NCBI RefSeq assembly: GCF_031180965.1
Contig: NZ_JAPSLH010000022.1
Coordinates: forward strand, 1-64,000
Direction of reading: 5' to 3'
DNA: 64,000 nucleotides
Origin: Chelativorans sp.
GTDB lineage: Bacteria > Pseudomonadota > Alphaproteobacteria > Rhizobiales > Rhizobiaceae
The stretch's first letter is position 1; the number at the start of each line of letters is the position of its first letter. The notes under the pieces are model-generated. The model saw nothing but the letters and a program-made list of their open reading frames with translations, was not told where the DNA came from and did not search any database. Position numbers and translations under genes: made by a program. Positions 17,701-25,652 of this stretch are shown piece after piece.

Positions 17701-17939
17701 ATGTAGAGCATGTCCTCGACGCCGTTGATCGCCTCTTCGATCGGCGTCGCCACCGTCTCGGCGATCACGCGCGGATCGGCGCCGGGATATTGCGCGCGCA
17801 CGACGATGGAGGGGGGTACGACCTGCGGATATTCGGAGATCGGCAGTGCTCTCAGACCCAACAGGCCAGCCACCAGGATCAGCACGGATATCACGCCGGC
17901 GAAGACGGGGCGGTCAACGAAAAACTGTGAAATATTCAT
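14721..17939 (-). CDS. RND multidrug efflux transporter, inner-membrane pump (HAE1 type)
   Basis: A 1072-residue proton-driven efflux pump of the AcrB/MexB kind, the usual family length. It starts with NISQFFVDRPVFAGVISVLI and has 12 helices and two large periplasmic loops. The proton-relay Asp pair is in GIVVDDAIVVVENVERNIEEG of helix 4. It would work as a trimer with the adaptor encoded just upstream and an outer-membrane TolC-like channel, which is not in this window. A 131-base gap with a long hairpin separates it from the adaptor gene. Substrates cannot be deduced. Confidence 0.95.
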   Translation of the reverse strand: MNISQFFVDRPVFAGVISVLILVAGLLGLRALPISEYPQVVPPSIVVRAQYPGADPRVIAETVATPIEEAINGVEDMLYMSSQGTTDGVMTLTVTFKLGTDPDKAQQLVQNRVSQAEPRLPEEVRRLGVTTVKSSPDLMMVVHLLSPNDRYDITYLRNYAVLNVKDRLARVEGVGQVQVFGSGDYSMRIWLDPQKVAERGLSASDVVQAVRGQNIQAAAGIIGASPTVPGVDLQLSVNAQGRLRTVEDFRNIIVKTGENGEITRLQDIARVELGAAEYALRSLLNNKSAIAIGVLQAPNSNAIEISDNVKRVMGELQQTMPEGVEYQIVYDTTEFVRASIDAVVHTLLEAIALVVLVVIVFLQTWRASIIPLVAVPVSIIGTFAVMYVFGFSINALSLFGLVLAIGIVVDDAIVVVENVERNIEEGLSPRDATYRAMREVSGPIIAIALVLVAVFVPLAFISGLTGQFYRQFALTIAISTVISAFNSLTLSPALAALLLRGHDAPKDWLTRTMDALFGWFFRGFNRVFGASSNAYSGGVRRILSRKALVMGLYIVLVAATFGMFKAVPGGFVPGQDKQYLVGFAQLPDGATLDRTEDVIRRMGEIALKQPGVEAAVSFPGLSINGFTNSSNAGIVFVTLKPFEERKSPELSGDAIAMQLNQQYAGIQDAFIAMFPPPPVQGMGQIGGFKLQIEDRNGLGYEALDEATKAFLAQAYQAPELAGLFSSYQINVPQLYADIDRAKAHQLGVAVTDVFDTLQIYLGSLYVNDFNQFGRTYSVRMQADAPYRARPEDIGALKVRSQSGEMIPLSVLLDIRPSAGPERAIRYNGFLSSDINGGPAPGYSSGQAQAAVERIAAETLPPGISFEWTDLTYQQILAGNSGIIIFPLALLLVFLVLAAQYESLALPLAIIVIVPMGILAALTGVWLSQGDNNIFTQIGLIVLVGLSAKNAILIVEFARELEFAGLSPKEAAIEASRLRLRPILMTSMAFIMGVVPLVLSTGAGAEMRQAMGIAVFAGMIGVTAFGIFLTPVFYVALRALTGNRPLKHTGEGAIPVHASGAGNSSNAPVPHTL

Positions 17940-18006
17940 CTTGTGTCCGCCCTTTCAAAGCGCGGTTCTTCGGTGAATGGAGCCGGCGAGGGTAAGCGTC
18001 GTGCCG

Positions 18007-18049
18007 GCCTGCCTGCACCTCGACAGGTTTGGAGAGGGTGCAGACAGGC
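18007..18049 (-). other. long inverted repeat between adaptor and pump genes
   Basis: GCCTGCCTGCACC at 18007-18019 pairs with GGTGCAGACAGGC at 18037-18049 with a single mismatch and a 17-base loop. It lies in the 131-base gap of the efflux operon and could affect expression of the pump relative to the adaptor. Confidence 0.45.
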
Positions 18050-18070
18050 GTTGGCATTCAAGGGAGTGCT

Positions 18071-19282
18071 CTACCGTTGAGCCGCATCGGCGCCGGCCAA
18101 GGTCTGCTCGGCCGGCACCATGGAGACCGGCTGCGGGTCGACGAGCGCGCCGGGGCGGACCCGCTGCAGTCCGTTGACGACGATCCGTTCGCCGGCCTTG
18201 AGACCCTCCTCCACGATGCGCAGGCCCTCGGCCGACGCGCCGAGCATGATCTGGCGATAGGCGACCTTGTTCTCCGCATCGACCACGAAGACGAATTTCT
18301 TGTCCTGGTCGGTGCCGACCGCCCGTTCGCTGATCACCAGCGTGGGCTCCGGCTTCGGCTGCCCGACGCGCACCCGCACGAACTGACCCGGCAGCAGCCG
18401 GCTCTCGGCATTGCGGAAGACCGCCCGCACGCGCACCGTTCCGCTCGCGCCGTCGATCTCGTTGTCGATAAACTGCAGCTCGCCACGGATGGGCGCGCCG
18501 TCTGCAGTGCTGATCTCGACCGGAATCTGCTCGACGGAAGGCGCCCCCGTCGGCCCGGCGGGAAGCTGCGCCAGGGCACGGGTGACAAAGGCCTCGCCGA
18601 CGCTGAAGCTGGCATAGATCGGGTCGACCGAGACCAGGCTCGCGAGCACCGGCGAGCCGGCGCCCGCCGCCACGAGATTGCCTTCGGTCGTCTCCAACTT
18701 CCCGATCCGGCCCGAGATAGGCGCACGGATTTCCGTATAGCCGAGATTGAGCTTGGCCGACTGCAGCGTGGCCTCGGCCGATCTGAGGCTCGCTTCCGCC
18801 TCGTGATAGGCGCTGAGCCGCTGGTCGAGATCGCTTTGCGAGACCGTGCGGTTCTCGGCGAGCTTGCGGCCGCGTTCGAGTTCCAGACGGGTCAAGTCCA
18901 CACGCGCTCTTGCCGCGGCAACCACCGCTTCGGCCTGTGCCACGGCTGCGGCATAAGGAGCGGGATCGATGGTGACGAGCAGGTCCCCCTGCCTGACCAG
19001 CGCGCCTTCCCTGAAATGGACCGCCTCGATGGCGCCCGCTACACGCGAGCGGATTTCAACCCGGTCGACCGCCTCAAGCCGGCCGGAAAACTCTTCCCAG
19101 GTCATGAGTTCGCGTGGCTCCACGACCGCCACCGACACAGGTACGGCCTGCACCGGCGCGGTGGCGGCGGCGTCGGCCTTGGCGCCCTGCGGAAGATTGG
19201 CCACCAGCGTGGGGCCGGAAATTGAGACAATAAGGACCAGTCCGGCGCCCCAGAGGAGCCGGCGAACAGCATTCTTCTTCAT
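18071..19282 (-). CDS. RND efflux periplasmic adaptor subunit (membrane fusion protein)
   Basis: A 403-residue adaptor linking the inner-membrane pump to an outer-membrane channel. It has an N-terminal membrane/signal segment (residues 5-30), then the lipoyl-type halves RVEIRSRVAGAIEAVHFREG and GYTEIRAPISGRIGKLE around a helical hairpin of about 100 residues (AVVAAARARVDLTRLEL onward). A beta-barrel and membrane-proximal domain follow (PVSVAVVEPRELMTWEEF at the start; GERIVVNGLQRVRPG at the end). It is cotranscribed with the RND pump and probably with the hydrolase-like gene 48 bases upstream. Confidence 0.93.
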   Translation of the reverse strand: MKKNAVRRLLWGAGLVLIVSISGPTLVANLPQGAKADAAATAPVQAVPVSVAVVEPRELMTWEEFSGRLEAVDRVEIRSRVAGAIEAVHFREGALVRQGDLLVTIDPAPYAAAVAQAEAVVAAARARVDLTRLELERGRKLAENRTVSQSDLDQRLSAYHEAEASLRSAEATLQSAKLNLGYTEIRAPISGRIGKLETTEGNLVAAGAGSPVLASLVSVDPIYASFSVGEAFVTRALAQLPAGPTGAPSVEQIPVEISTADGAPIRGELQFIDNEIDGASGTVRVRAVFRNAESRLLPGQFVRVRVGQPKPEPTLVISERAVGTDQDKKFVFVVDAENKVAYRQIMLGASAEGLRIVEEGLKAGERIVVNGLQRVRPGALVDPQPVSMVPAEQTLAGADAAQR

Positions 19283-19330
19283 GTGATTATCTCCTTGACG
19301 GCACCCCGGCCGGATCAGGTGGTTGGGTCG

Positions 19331-20140
19331 CTAGTAGGAAAAAGCTCCTGTGTCTTGGAAAAACTCGGCAAAGAAGCCGCGAACACGCTCCCCCCATTCC
19401 GGCTGAGAATCCGGGCGCCTCGAATAAGCCGCCGGCCATCCCGTCGGGCCGGGCAGCACCTCCTCGCGAACCTTCACGCCGGCTTTGCGCAGGCGCTTCG
19501 CGTAAGCGATGCTCTCATCGCGCAGCGGATCGTCTTCCGCCGTCAGGACGAGGGCCGGGGCAACCCCGGCGAGGCGCTCGCAATAGGCGGGTACCGCATA
19601 GGGATGGCAGGCATTTGCCGCCAAGCCAAGGTAGCGGTTCCACCCTTCCGCCCAGCGGCAGCCCTTGGGGTTTGCCCCCGATTTGCGGAACGATCCTGTC
19701 GCCATGGACGGGTCGAGCATGGGCGAGAGAAGGATCTGGCCCCGCAGGCCGCCCAGATGCTGATCGCGGGCCATGAGCGCGAGCCCTGCTGCAATATTGC
19801 CGCCCGCCTCCTCCCCCGCGACATAAAGGGCAGACTTCCTGCTGGCGAGCTTCGTCCGCAGCCCGCAGAGGCAACCCAGCACGTTGAAGGACAACTCCAG
19901 CGCTTTTGGGAAAGGATGCTCGTTGGCCTTGGAATAATCCGCCGCCACGACCACCGCCCCTGCCTTGGCGAGCAGCGTCGCTATCGCCTGTCCGTTGGAA
20001 AGCGCGCCGTCGAGGAAAGTGCTGCCGTAAAGATGCAGGACGAGCGGGGGCGTTTCCGCCGGGGAGTTGCCGCGATAGATGCGCACCGGAACGGGTCCGG
20101 CGGCGCCATCCAGCACGTCCTCTGTCCAGTCACCGCTCAT
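19331..20140 (-). CDS. alpha/beta-hydrolase-fold protein without catalytic serine (pseudoenzyme candidate)
   Basis: A 269-residue protein resembling the hormone-sensitive-lipase group (abhydrolase_3). The catalytic features are degenerate. The nucleophile elbow GDSAGG of the family reads GEEAGG at 109-114, so Ser is Glu111; the codon is clearly GAG. The oxyanion motif HGGGF is replaced by YGSTF at 38-42. The Asp segment LTAEDDPLRDES is kept, but no catalytic His motif follows (VLPGPTGWPAA instead). The ATG at 20140 is chosen; a TTG at 20173 would extend it by 11 residues. It precedes the efflux genes on the same strand and diverges from a LysR regulator. A binding or regulatory role is more likely than hydrolysis. 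Confidence 0.7.
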   Translation of the reverse strand: MSGDWTEDVLDGAAGPVPVRIYRGNSPAETPPLVLHLYGSTFLDGALSNGQAIATLLAKAGAVVVAADYSKANEHPFPKALELSFNVLGCLCGLRTKLASRKSALYVAGEEAGGNIAAGLALMARDQHLGGLRGQILLSPMLDPSMATGSFRKSGANPKGCRWAEGWNRYLGLAANACHPYAVPAYCERLAGVAPALVLTAEDDPLRDESIAYAKRLRKAGVKVREEVLPGPTGWPAAYSRRPDSQPEWGERVRGFFAEFFQDTGAFSY

Positions 20141-20294
20141 TCGTTCAGGCTCATCCGGACCGCATTGGCACAAGCGCCGCCCCTATCGCATACGCCTCCT
20201 GACACCATCTCGTCCGGAGACGCGGAAGGGCACCGCGCCAGCACCAGATGGTAATCATTCGTCTCTGGAAAAAGTCCTGCATTTGTGACTACAC

Positions 20295-20312
20295 TATTCC
20301 CATTGGTGAATA
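20295..20312. promoter_or_regulatory. LysR-type box in the divergent intergenic region
   Basis: TATTC at 20295-20299 and GAATA at 20308-20312 form an inverted repeat around 8 bases. It lies 33 bases upstream of the lysR start, between lysR and the divergent hydrolase/efflux genes. This is the position and architecture of a LysR binding site. The assignment to this regulator is inference. Confidence 0.45.
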
Positions 20313-20345
20313 ATCCCTGTCTCGGAAAGGGGAGATGGAGGCGTC

Positions 20346-21260
20346 ATGGACCAGCTTGCTGCCATGCGGACCTTTGTCCGTGTCGTGGAAACCGGCAGTT
20401 TCAGCCGCGCTTCCGATTCACTCGCCATTCCAAAGGCGACGGTCACGAAGCTGATCCAGAGCCTGGAAGCGCATCTGCGGACCAAACTCTTGAACCGGAC
20501 GACACGCCGGGTGCTCGTGACACCCGACGGGGCCCTGTACTATGAAAGGGCAATCCGGCTCCTGTCGGAGATCGATGAACTCGACAGCAGCATGTCGAGC
20601 TCACAGAGCCTGCCTAAGGGCAAGATCCGGGTGGAAATCTCGGGCGCGCTAGCCAACCTGATCCTTATCCCGGCGCTCTGCGATTTCCATGATCGCTATC
20701 CGGATATCCAGATCGATCTTGGCATATCGGACCGGCCGGTCGACATCCTGGGAGAGAATGTCGACTGTGCCATACGAGGCGGTGAGCTCACCGACCCTTC
20801 GCTCATCGCCCGGCGCATTTCAGCCATGAGCCTGGTGACCTGCGCCGCCCCCTCCTACCTGGCGCGGTTCGGCGTGCCGCAGCACCCCCTCGATCTGGAG
20901 CGGGATCACTATACTGTAAGCTTCTCCCGTGCCCAGACCGGACGCCAGCAGCCCTTCCTGTTCAAGCGGGGCGACGAAGAGGTCGAGGTGAACGGGCGGT
21001 ACTTCGTCGCCGCCAACGAGGCGGTGACCTACATCACGGCGGCGCAAGCCGGTATGGGAGTTGTCCAGGCGCCGCTCTTCATGGTGAAGGACGCCTTTGC
21101 GGCTGGAACCCTGCAGCCGGTCCTGACCGATTGGTTGCGCGATCCCATGCCGCTCTTCGTGGTTTACCCGCCAAACCGCCACCTCAGCAACAAGCTGAGG
21201 GTCTTCGTGGACTGGGCCGCCAATCTTTTCGCCAACTCGGGAATCGACGGGCAGCTTTAG
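20346..21260 (+). CDS. LysR-family transcriptional regulator
   Basis: A 304-residue regulator of normal LysR length. The winged helix-turn-helix occupies residues 1-60 ([40 protein letters not shown]). A linker helix and a two-lobed effector domain (about 90-295) follow. The start is fixed by GGAGG 4 bases upstream. It is divergent from the hydrolase-like gene and the RND efflux operon and precedes an SDR gene by 90 bases. It may control either or both. Confidence 0.92.
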   Translation: MDQLAAMRTFVRVVETGSFSRASDSLAIPKATVTKLIQSLEAHLRTKLLNRTTRRVLVTPDGALYYERAIRLLSEIDELDSSMSSSQSLPKGKIRVEISGALANLILIPALCDFHDRYPDIQIDLGISDRPVDILGENVDCAIRGGELTDPSLIARRISAMSLVTCAAPSYLARFGVPQHPLDLERDHYTVSFSRAQTGRQQPFLFKRGDEEVEVNGRYFVAANEAVTYITAAQAGMGVVQAPLFMVKDAFAAGTLQPVLTDWLRDPMPLFVVYPPNRHLSNKLRVFVDWAANLFANSGIDGQL

Positions 21261-21350
21261 CGGCGCTCACGGCCCCGAACCCGACTCCTAGACCCAGGCG
21301 GCGAACCTTCCCGCTCTCGCGCGGTTAGGCATCGGACGAACTATGGACGG

Positions 21351-22133
21351 ATGCAACTCATGCAGCTCAAGGACAAAATTGCCGTCATCACGGGCTCGGA
21401 TTCGGGCATGGGCCAGGCAATGGCGGAGGAATTTGCGAAGGCGGGCGCCGATATCGCCGTCACCTATCATTCCGACGAGCGTGGGGCTGAAGAGACCCGG
21501 CGGCGCGTGGAAGCCGCAGGCCGCAAGGCCTTGGTCCGCCAGCTTGATGTCAGGGATGAGAGCAGCGTCGCCGTCCTGTTCGACGCGGTCCTCAACGAGC
21601 TTGGTACACCGGACATTCTCGTCAACAATGCCGGCGTGGGCGGTGGCGGTGCAAGCGTTGCCGACCTTTCCACGGAAGACTTTGACCGGGTCATCAGGAC
21701 GGACCTCTACGGGCCATTCTTCTGCTGCCGCGAATTCATCCGACTGCGCAAGGAGGGCGGCGAGGGCGGCAAGATCATCAACATCACGTCGGTGCACGAG
21801 GCGATCCCCAGCCCATCCAGCGCCGCCTACGGCGCCGCCAAGGGCGGCCTCCTGACCTTCACCCGGTCGCTGGCACTGGAACTCGCTCCACTTCGGATCA
21901 ACGTCAACGCGATTGCTCCGGGCCTGATCCGCACACCGATGACCGCGGAGCGAACCGAGGATCCGAACAAGATGGAGGAGGAGCTCCCGCGCATACCCTG
22001 GAATCGTCCGGGTGAGCCATGGGAGATCGCAAAACTCGCACTGTACCTGGCATCGGCTGATTCCGACTATGTGACGGGCCAGAGTTTCACCATCGACGGC
22101 GGCCTGGAAATGAACTGGGGCCAGGGTGCCTGA
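21351..22133 (+). CDS. short-chain dehydrogenase/reductase (SDR)
   Basis: A 260-residue classical SDR that oxidises or reduces a hydroxyl or carbonyl group with NAD(P). The cofactor motif TGSDSGMG is at 14-21, NNAG at 92-95 and the catalytic triad is S147, Y160 and K164 (ITSVHEAIPSPSSAAYGAAK). The C-terminal YVTGQSFTIDGG motif is intact. It is closest in pattern to glucose 1-dehydrogenase / 3-oxoacyl-reductase-like enzymes; the substrate cannot be told. A second ATG lies 9 bases downstream and could be the true start. It is the only gene between lysR and the XRE-cupin operon. Confidence 0.9.
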   Translation: MQLMQLKDKIAVITGSDSGMGQAMAEEFAKAGADIAVTYHSDERGAEETRRRVEAAGRKALVRQLDVRDESSVAVLFDAVLNELGTPDILVNNAGVGGGGASVADLSTEDFDRVIRTDLYGPFFCCREFIRLRKEGGEGGKIINITSVHEAIPSPSSAAYGAAKGGLLTFTRSLALELAPLRINVNAIAPGLIRTPMTAERTEDPNKMEEELPRIPWNRPGEPWEIAKLALYLASADSDYVTGQSFTIDGGLEMNWGQGA

Positions 22134-22245
22134 ACCGGGGGGAGGCACTCGAATGCGCTCGTCACGTGACTGACGGGTCCGTGCGGGCGTAGACGCACTC
22201 GAACGACTGCGGCGCGAAAACGGGTCCAGTGCCTCCATTTTCGGC

Positions 22246-22290
22246 TTGACGCTGAATTTTAGTCCTGCTTCAATTTTAGTAAGACTAAAA
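22246..22290 (+). promoter_or_regulatory. promoter with three operator half-sites upstream of XRE-cupin gene
   Basis: TTGACG at 22246-22251 and TTCAAT at 22269-22274 form a -35/-10 pair with 17-base spacing. TTTTAGT occurs at 22257-22263 and again at 22274-22280, exactly 17 bp apart. The second copy forms a perfect inverted repeat with ACTAAAA at 22284-22290 around AAG. The sites cover the spacer, the -10 box and the start region, as expected for autorepression by the adjacent regulator. The start codon follows at 22301. Confidence 0.6.
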
Positions 22291-22300
22291 AGAGAGGCGG

Positions 22301-22957
22301 ATGGCCGAGGCACTCAAAGCGCGGGAGATATCGGACGGCTCGATGCCTCTTGGCAAGAGACTGCGTCAGCGCCGGCGCGAGTTGGGGCTGACCTTGAAGG
22401 AAGTGGCCGACGGCGCAGGCTTGTCGGTCGGCTTCATCTCCCAGATCGAGCGCGGCATAGCATCGCCATCCCTTTCGTCCCTCGTGGCGGTCTCCCATGC
22501 ACTCCAGATGGATGTCGGCGATTTTCTTTCGCAGCCGAAAAGCGATGCTCCGTTGACGCGCCACAACGAGCGGCCGGTCTATGCGATCAGCGAGAATTCG
22601 CTCGCCTATGAGCGCGTCTCCACCTCCTTTCCCGGCAATGTGCTGCGCAGCGTGATCATCCACGAGCCGCCAGGGCATCGCGGCGAGCCGATCTCGCATG
22701 AGGGCGAGGAGATGATGTTCGTGCTCGAGGGCGCGATCACGGTGGAGCTCGAGGGCGAGCGCATCGTGCTCGAAGCCAACGATTCCGTTCACTTCCCGTC
22801 CTCCCGTGTCCACGCCACCTGGAATCATACGGACAAGCCGGCAACAGTGCTGTGGGTCGGCACCATGGATGTTTTCGGCGAGGTGCCGGGAGGAAACGCA
22901 ATGCGCTCCGCTGGAGGAGGCGGGGCTATCAGGCAAGAGAAGAACAAAGGGGAATGA
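22301..22957 (+). CDS. XRE-family regulator with C-terminal cupin domain
   Basis: A 218-residue one-component regulator. The Xre-type helix-turn-helix is at about 18-72 (LGKRLRQRRRELGLTLKEVA, then GLSVGFISQIERG). A cupin_2 sensor domain is at about 110-190 (GEPISHEGEEMMFVLEGAIT, then VHFPSSRVHATWNH). Proteins with this layout control amino-acid, polyamine or amide catabolism by binding a small ligand in the cupin. Its TGA overlaps the first possible start of the binding-protein gene, so it heads the twelve-kilobase oxoprolinase operon and is very probably its regulator. Confidence 0.92.
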   Translation: MAEALKAREISDGSMPLGKRLRQRRRELGLTLKEVADGAGLSVGFISQIERGIASPSLSSLVAVSHALQMDVGDFLSQPKSDAPLTRHNERPVYAISENSLAYERVSTSFPGNVLRSVIIHEPPGHRGEPISHEGEEMMFVLEGAITVELEGERIVLEANDSVHFPSSRVHATWNHTDKPATVLWVGTMDVFGEVPGGNAMRSAGGGGAIRQEKNKGE

Positions 22958-22959
22958 CG

Positions 22960-24615
22960 ATGACCAGATCAAGAAAACTGCTTGCGGCAGCACTTCTTGC
23001 CGCGACCGCGCTGACCGGCCTGGCGGCCGGCTCTGCCTCCGCCCAGACCGTGCTGAGGCTCGACGAGGTGGCGGTGGGCGAGCTCGACCCGGGCAAGGCG
23101 AGCGACTATGCCGACTCCATCCTGATGTTCAATGTCTACGACACGCTGGTGATGCCTATCCAGGGCGGGCCGGGCTACGCGCCGCATCTGGCGGAAGGCT
23201 GGGAGGCGGACGGCACCGATTTCGTCTTCAAGCTGCGGCCGGACGTGAAATTCCAGAGCGGCAATCCGCTGACGGCGGAGGATGTGGTGTTCTCCTTCGA
23301 CCGCATGAAGGCGCTGGGGCAGGGGCTTTCCTTCCTGTTCGAGAAAGTGGAGAGCGCGGAAGCCGTGGATGAGCGCACGGTGCGCTTCAACCTGACGGAG
23401 GCCTATTCGCCCTTCATCGCCTCGCTCGTCCGTCTTCCCATCATCGACAAGAAGCTGGTGATGGAGAATCTGGGCGAAGGCGAGGGCGACATGAAGGACT
23501 GGGGCCAGGCCTTCCTCTCCGCGAATTCCGCCGGCACCGGCGCCTACAAGGTCAGCTCGCACAACCCGCAGGAAGAAACGGTGATGGAGAAGAACGCCGG
23601 CTACTTCCTCGGCGTGCCGGCGGCAGCGCCCGACACGGTGCGCATGCGCTACGGGCTGGAGGCTGCCACCGTGCGCACGCTGATCGCCCAGGGCGAGCAC
23701 GACATCTCCTCGCAGTGGATGCCGCCGGAGGTGCTGAAGTCGCTCGCGGGAGAGGGCGCGCAGCTTCTGAAGGAGACAGGCGGCGGCGCCTATTACATCA
23801 AGATGAACACGGCCAAGCCGCCGCTCGACGATGTGAACTGCCGCCTGGCGCTGGCAAAAGCCTATGACTACGCCACCGGGATCCGGATGGTGGCGATCAC
23901 CGAGGACGTTGCCCAGGGCAGCCCCTCGACCGGCGCCATTCCGGTGGGCATGTTCGGCGCCAATCCGGCCGACCAGCTGCTCGCGCGCGATCTGGAAGCA
24001 GCCAAGCAGCATCTGGCTGAGTGCAAGTATAAGCCTTCCGACTTCACGCTGGAGATCTCGTGGATCGGCGAGGTGCCGCTGGAAGAGCGTTTTGCGCTGC
24101 TGATGCAGGCGAATTTCGCCGAGCTGGGCATCAAGGCCGAGATCAGGAAGATCCCGTGGGCGCTCTTCACCGAGCAGGTGACGAAGCCCGAGACGACGCC
24201 GCACATCTCGCAGATCTTCGCCAATGCGGTGACCGGCGATCCCGACACGCTGCTTTACCCCATGTACCATTCTTCGGTGCGCGGCACGTGGCAGGCGCCC
24301 GAATATCTGGACGATGACCAGGTTGATGCGGCGCTGGACAAGGGGCGCACCGTGACCGAGCCGGCCGAGCGCGAGGCGGCCTATGCAGAGCTCAACAAGC
24401 GGCTGATGGAGATCGCACCGACGATCTACGCCTATGATCGGCAGTCGATCTTTGCGGCGAGCAACCGGGTCAAGGTGCCGGCGCTTTCCGATCCGCAAAA
24501 GGCGTTCGGCCTTGACGGAATGGGCTTCACCTTCCGGCTCATGGAAATGACCGGCGAGTACAAAAACCCGTCGCGACCGGGCCCGATACCGTCGAGCCCG
24601 GTGCACCACCAATGA
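22960..24615 (+). CDS. ABC transporter substrate-binding protein, SBP_bac_5 (DppA type)
   Basis: A 551-residue periplasmic binding protein of the dipeptide class and of normal length. The signal peptide is at about 1-29 (LLAAALLAATALTGLAAGSA, cleavage after ASA). The class segment LAEGWEADGTDFVFKLRPDV precedes FQSGNPLTAEDVVFSFDRM. The ATG at 22960 has AGGGG seven bases upstream; an ATG at 22954 overlaps the regulator stop but is too close to that site. It is the first transport gene of the hydantoinase/oxoprolinase operon, so the ligand is probably a small peptide or cyclic amide. Confidence 0.88.
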   Translation: MTRSRKLLAAALLAATALTGLAAGSASAQTVLRLDEVAVGELDPGKASDYADSILMFNVYDTLVMPIQGGPGYAPHLAEGWEADGTDFVFKLRPDVKFQSGNPLTAEDVVFSFDRMKALGQGLSFLFEKVESAEAVDERTVRFNLTEAYSPFIASLVRLPIIDKKLVMENLGEGEGDMKDWGQAFLSANSAGTGAYKVSSHNPQEETVMEKNAGYFLGVPAAAPDTVRMRYGLEAATVRTLIAQGEHDISSQWMPPEVLKSLAGEGAQLLKETGGGAYYIKMNTAKPPLDDVNCRLALAKAYDYATGIRMVAITEDVAQGSPSTGAIPVGMFGANPADQLLARDLEAAKQHLAECKYKPSDFTLEISWIGEVPLEERFALLMQANFAELGIKAEIRKIPWALFTEQVTKPETTPHISQIFANAVTGDPDTLLYPMYHSSVRGTWQAPEYLDDDQVDAALDKGRTVTEPAEREAAYAELNKRLMEIAPTIYAYDRQSIFAASNRVKVPALSDPQKAFGLDGMGFTFRLMEMTGEYKNPSRPGPIPSSPVHHQ

Positions 24616-25652
24616 ATGGAACTGCCATGTCGCCAGTTCTCCGCCTCGTTCTGAAGCGGCTCGGAATCTCTTTGATCGTTCTGATCGGGGTTTCGATGCT
24701 GATCTTCGCCATCGCCCGGGTGATCCCGGGCGACCCGGCGCGCATCGCGCTCGGCCCGAACGCCACCCCGGAGCAGGTCGAAACGCTGCGCCAGCGCCTG
24801 CACCTCGATGAGCCGCTGCCGGTGCAGTACGGCTATTTCCTTGCCGACCTGGCGCGCGGCGACCTCGGCATCTCGCTTTACACGAACCGGCCGGTGACGG
24901 CGGACATCGCGCAATTCCTCCCGGCAACCCTGGAACTCATCCTGGTGGCCGGCGCCATGATGATCCTGATCGGCCTGCCGCTCGGCATCCTCTCGGCGCG
25001 TTACCGCAACACCTGGATCGACGGCACCGTGCGCGTGGTCTCGATCCTCGGCGTTTCCGCCCCGAGCTTCGTCTGGGCGGTGATCCTGATGCTCCTCTTC
25101 GCCTATTTTCTCCCGCTCTTTCCGATCGCCGGGCGCATCGCCGATTCCTACAGCATTCCGGCCGTCACGGGTTTCCTGCTCGTCGACACGCTGATTGCCG
25201 GCAATCTTGCTGCCTTCGGCAATGCCTTGTCGCACATCGTGCTGCCGGCGTTTGCGCTGGCGCTGTCCGGGATCGGCCAAGCGGCGAGGCTCACGCGCTC
25301 CAACATGGTGGAGACATACGACCGCCCCTACATCGAGATGGCGCGGTCCTACGGTTTTCCGGAACGTCGGATCGCGCGGCGCTACGCGTTCAAGCCGTCG
25401 CTCATCCCATCGCTCACCATCATCGGCCTCGATTTCGCGGCGATGCTGGGCAATGCCTTCCTCGTGGAAGCCGTCTTCGCATGGCCCGGGCTTTCGCGCT
25501 ACGGCGTGGCCGTGATCCTCAGGAAGGACCTGAATGCGATTGTCGGCACCGTATTGATCATCTCGGCGCTGTTCCTGATCGTGAACATCATTGTCGATCT
25601 CCTGATCGCGCTCATCAACCCGCGCATCCGCCTGTCGCAGAGGCCCGCATGA
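24612..25652 (+). CDS. ABC transporter permease, DppB type
   Basis: A 346-residue inner-membrane permease with about six helices. It contains VLKRLGISLIVLIGVSMLIF near the start, VIPGDPARIALGPNATPEQV of the periplasmic segment, the EAA region MARSYGFPERRIARRYAFKP and the VFAWPGLSRYG motif. The ATG overlaps the stop of the binding-protein gene (ATGA), and no hairpin separates them here, unlike in the other transporter operons of this window. Confidence 0.9.
   Translation: MNGTAMSPVLRLVLKRLGISLIVLIGVSMLIFAIARVIPGDPARIALGPNATPEQVETLRQRLHLDEPLPVQYGYFLADLARGDLGISLYTNRPVTADIAQFLPATLELILVAGAMMILIGLPLGILSARYRNTWIDGTVRVVSILGVSAPSFVWAVILMLLFAYFLPLFPIAGRIADSYSIPAVTGFLLVDTLIAGNLAAFGNALSHIVLPAFALALSGIGQAARLTRSNMVETYDRPYIEMARSYGFPERRIARRYAFKPSLIPSLTIIGLDFAAMLGNAFLVEAVFAWPGLSRYGVAVILRKDLNAIVGTVLIISALFLIVNIIVDLLIALINPRIRLSQRPA

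Noticed and set aside
22969-24927. An open frame of 652 codons on the minus strand opposite the DppA-type gene
   Set aside because: It covers a real binding-protein gene and the start of its permease; rich in Arg, Gly, His and Ala with no motif.
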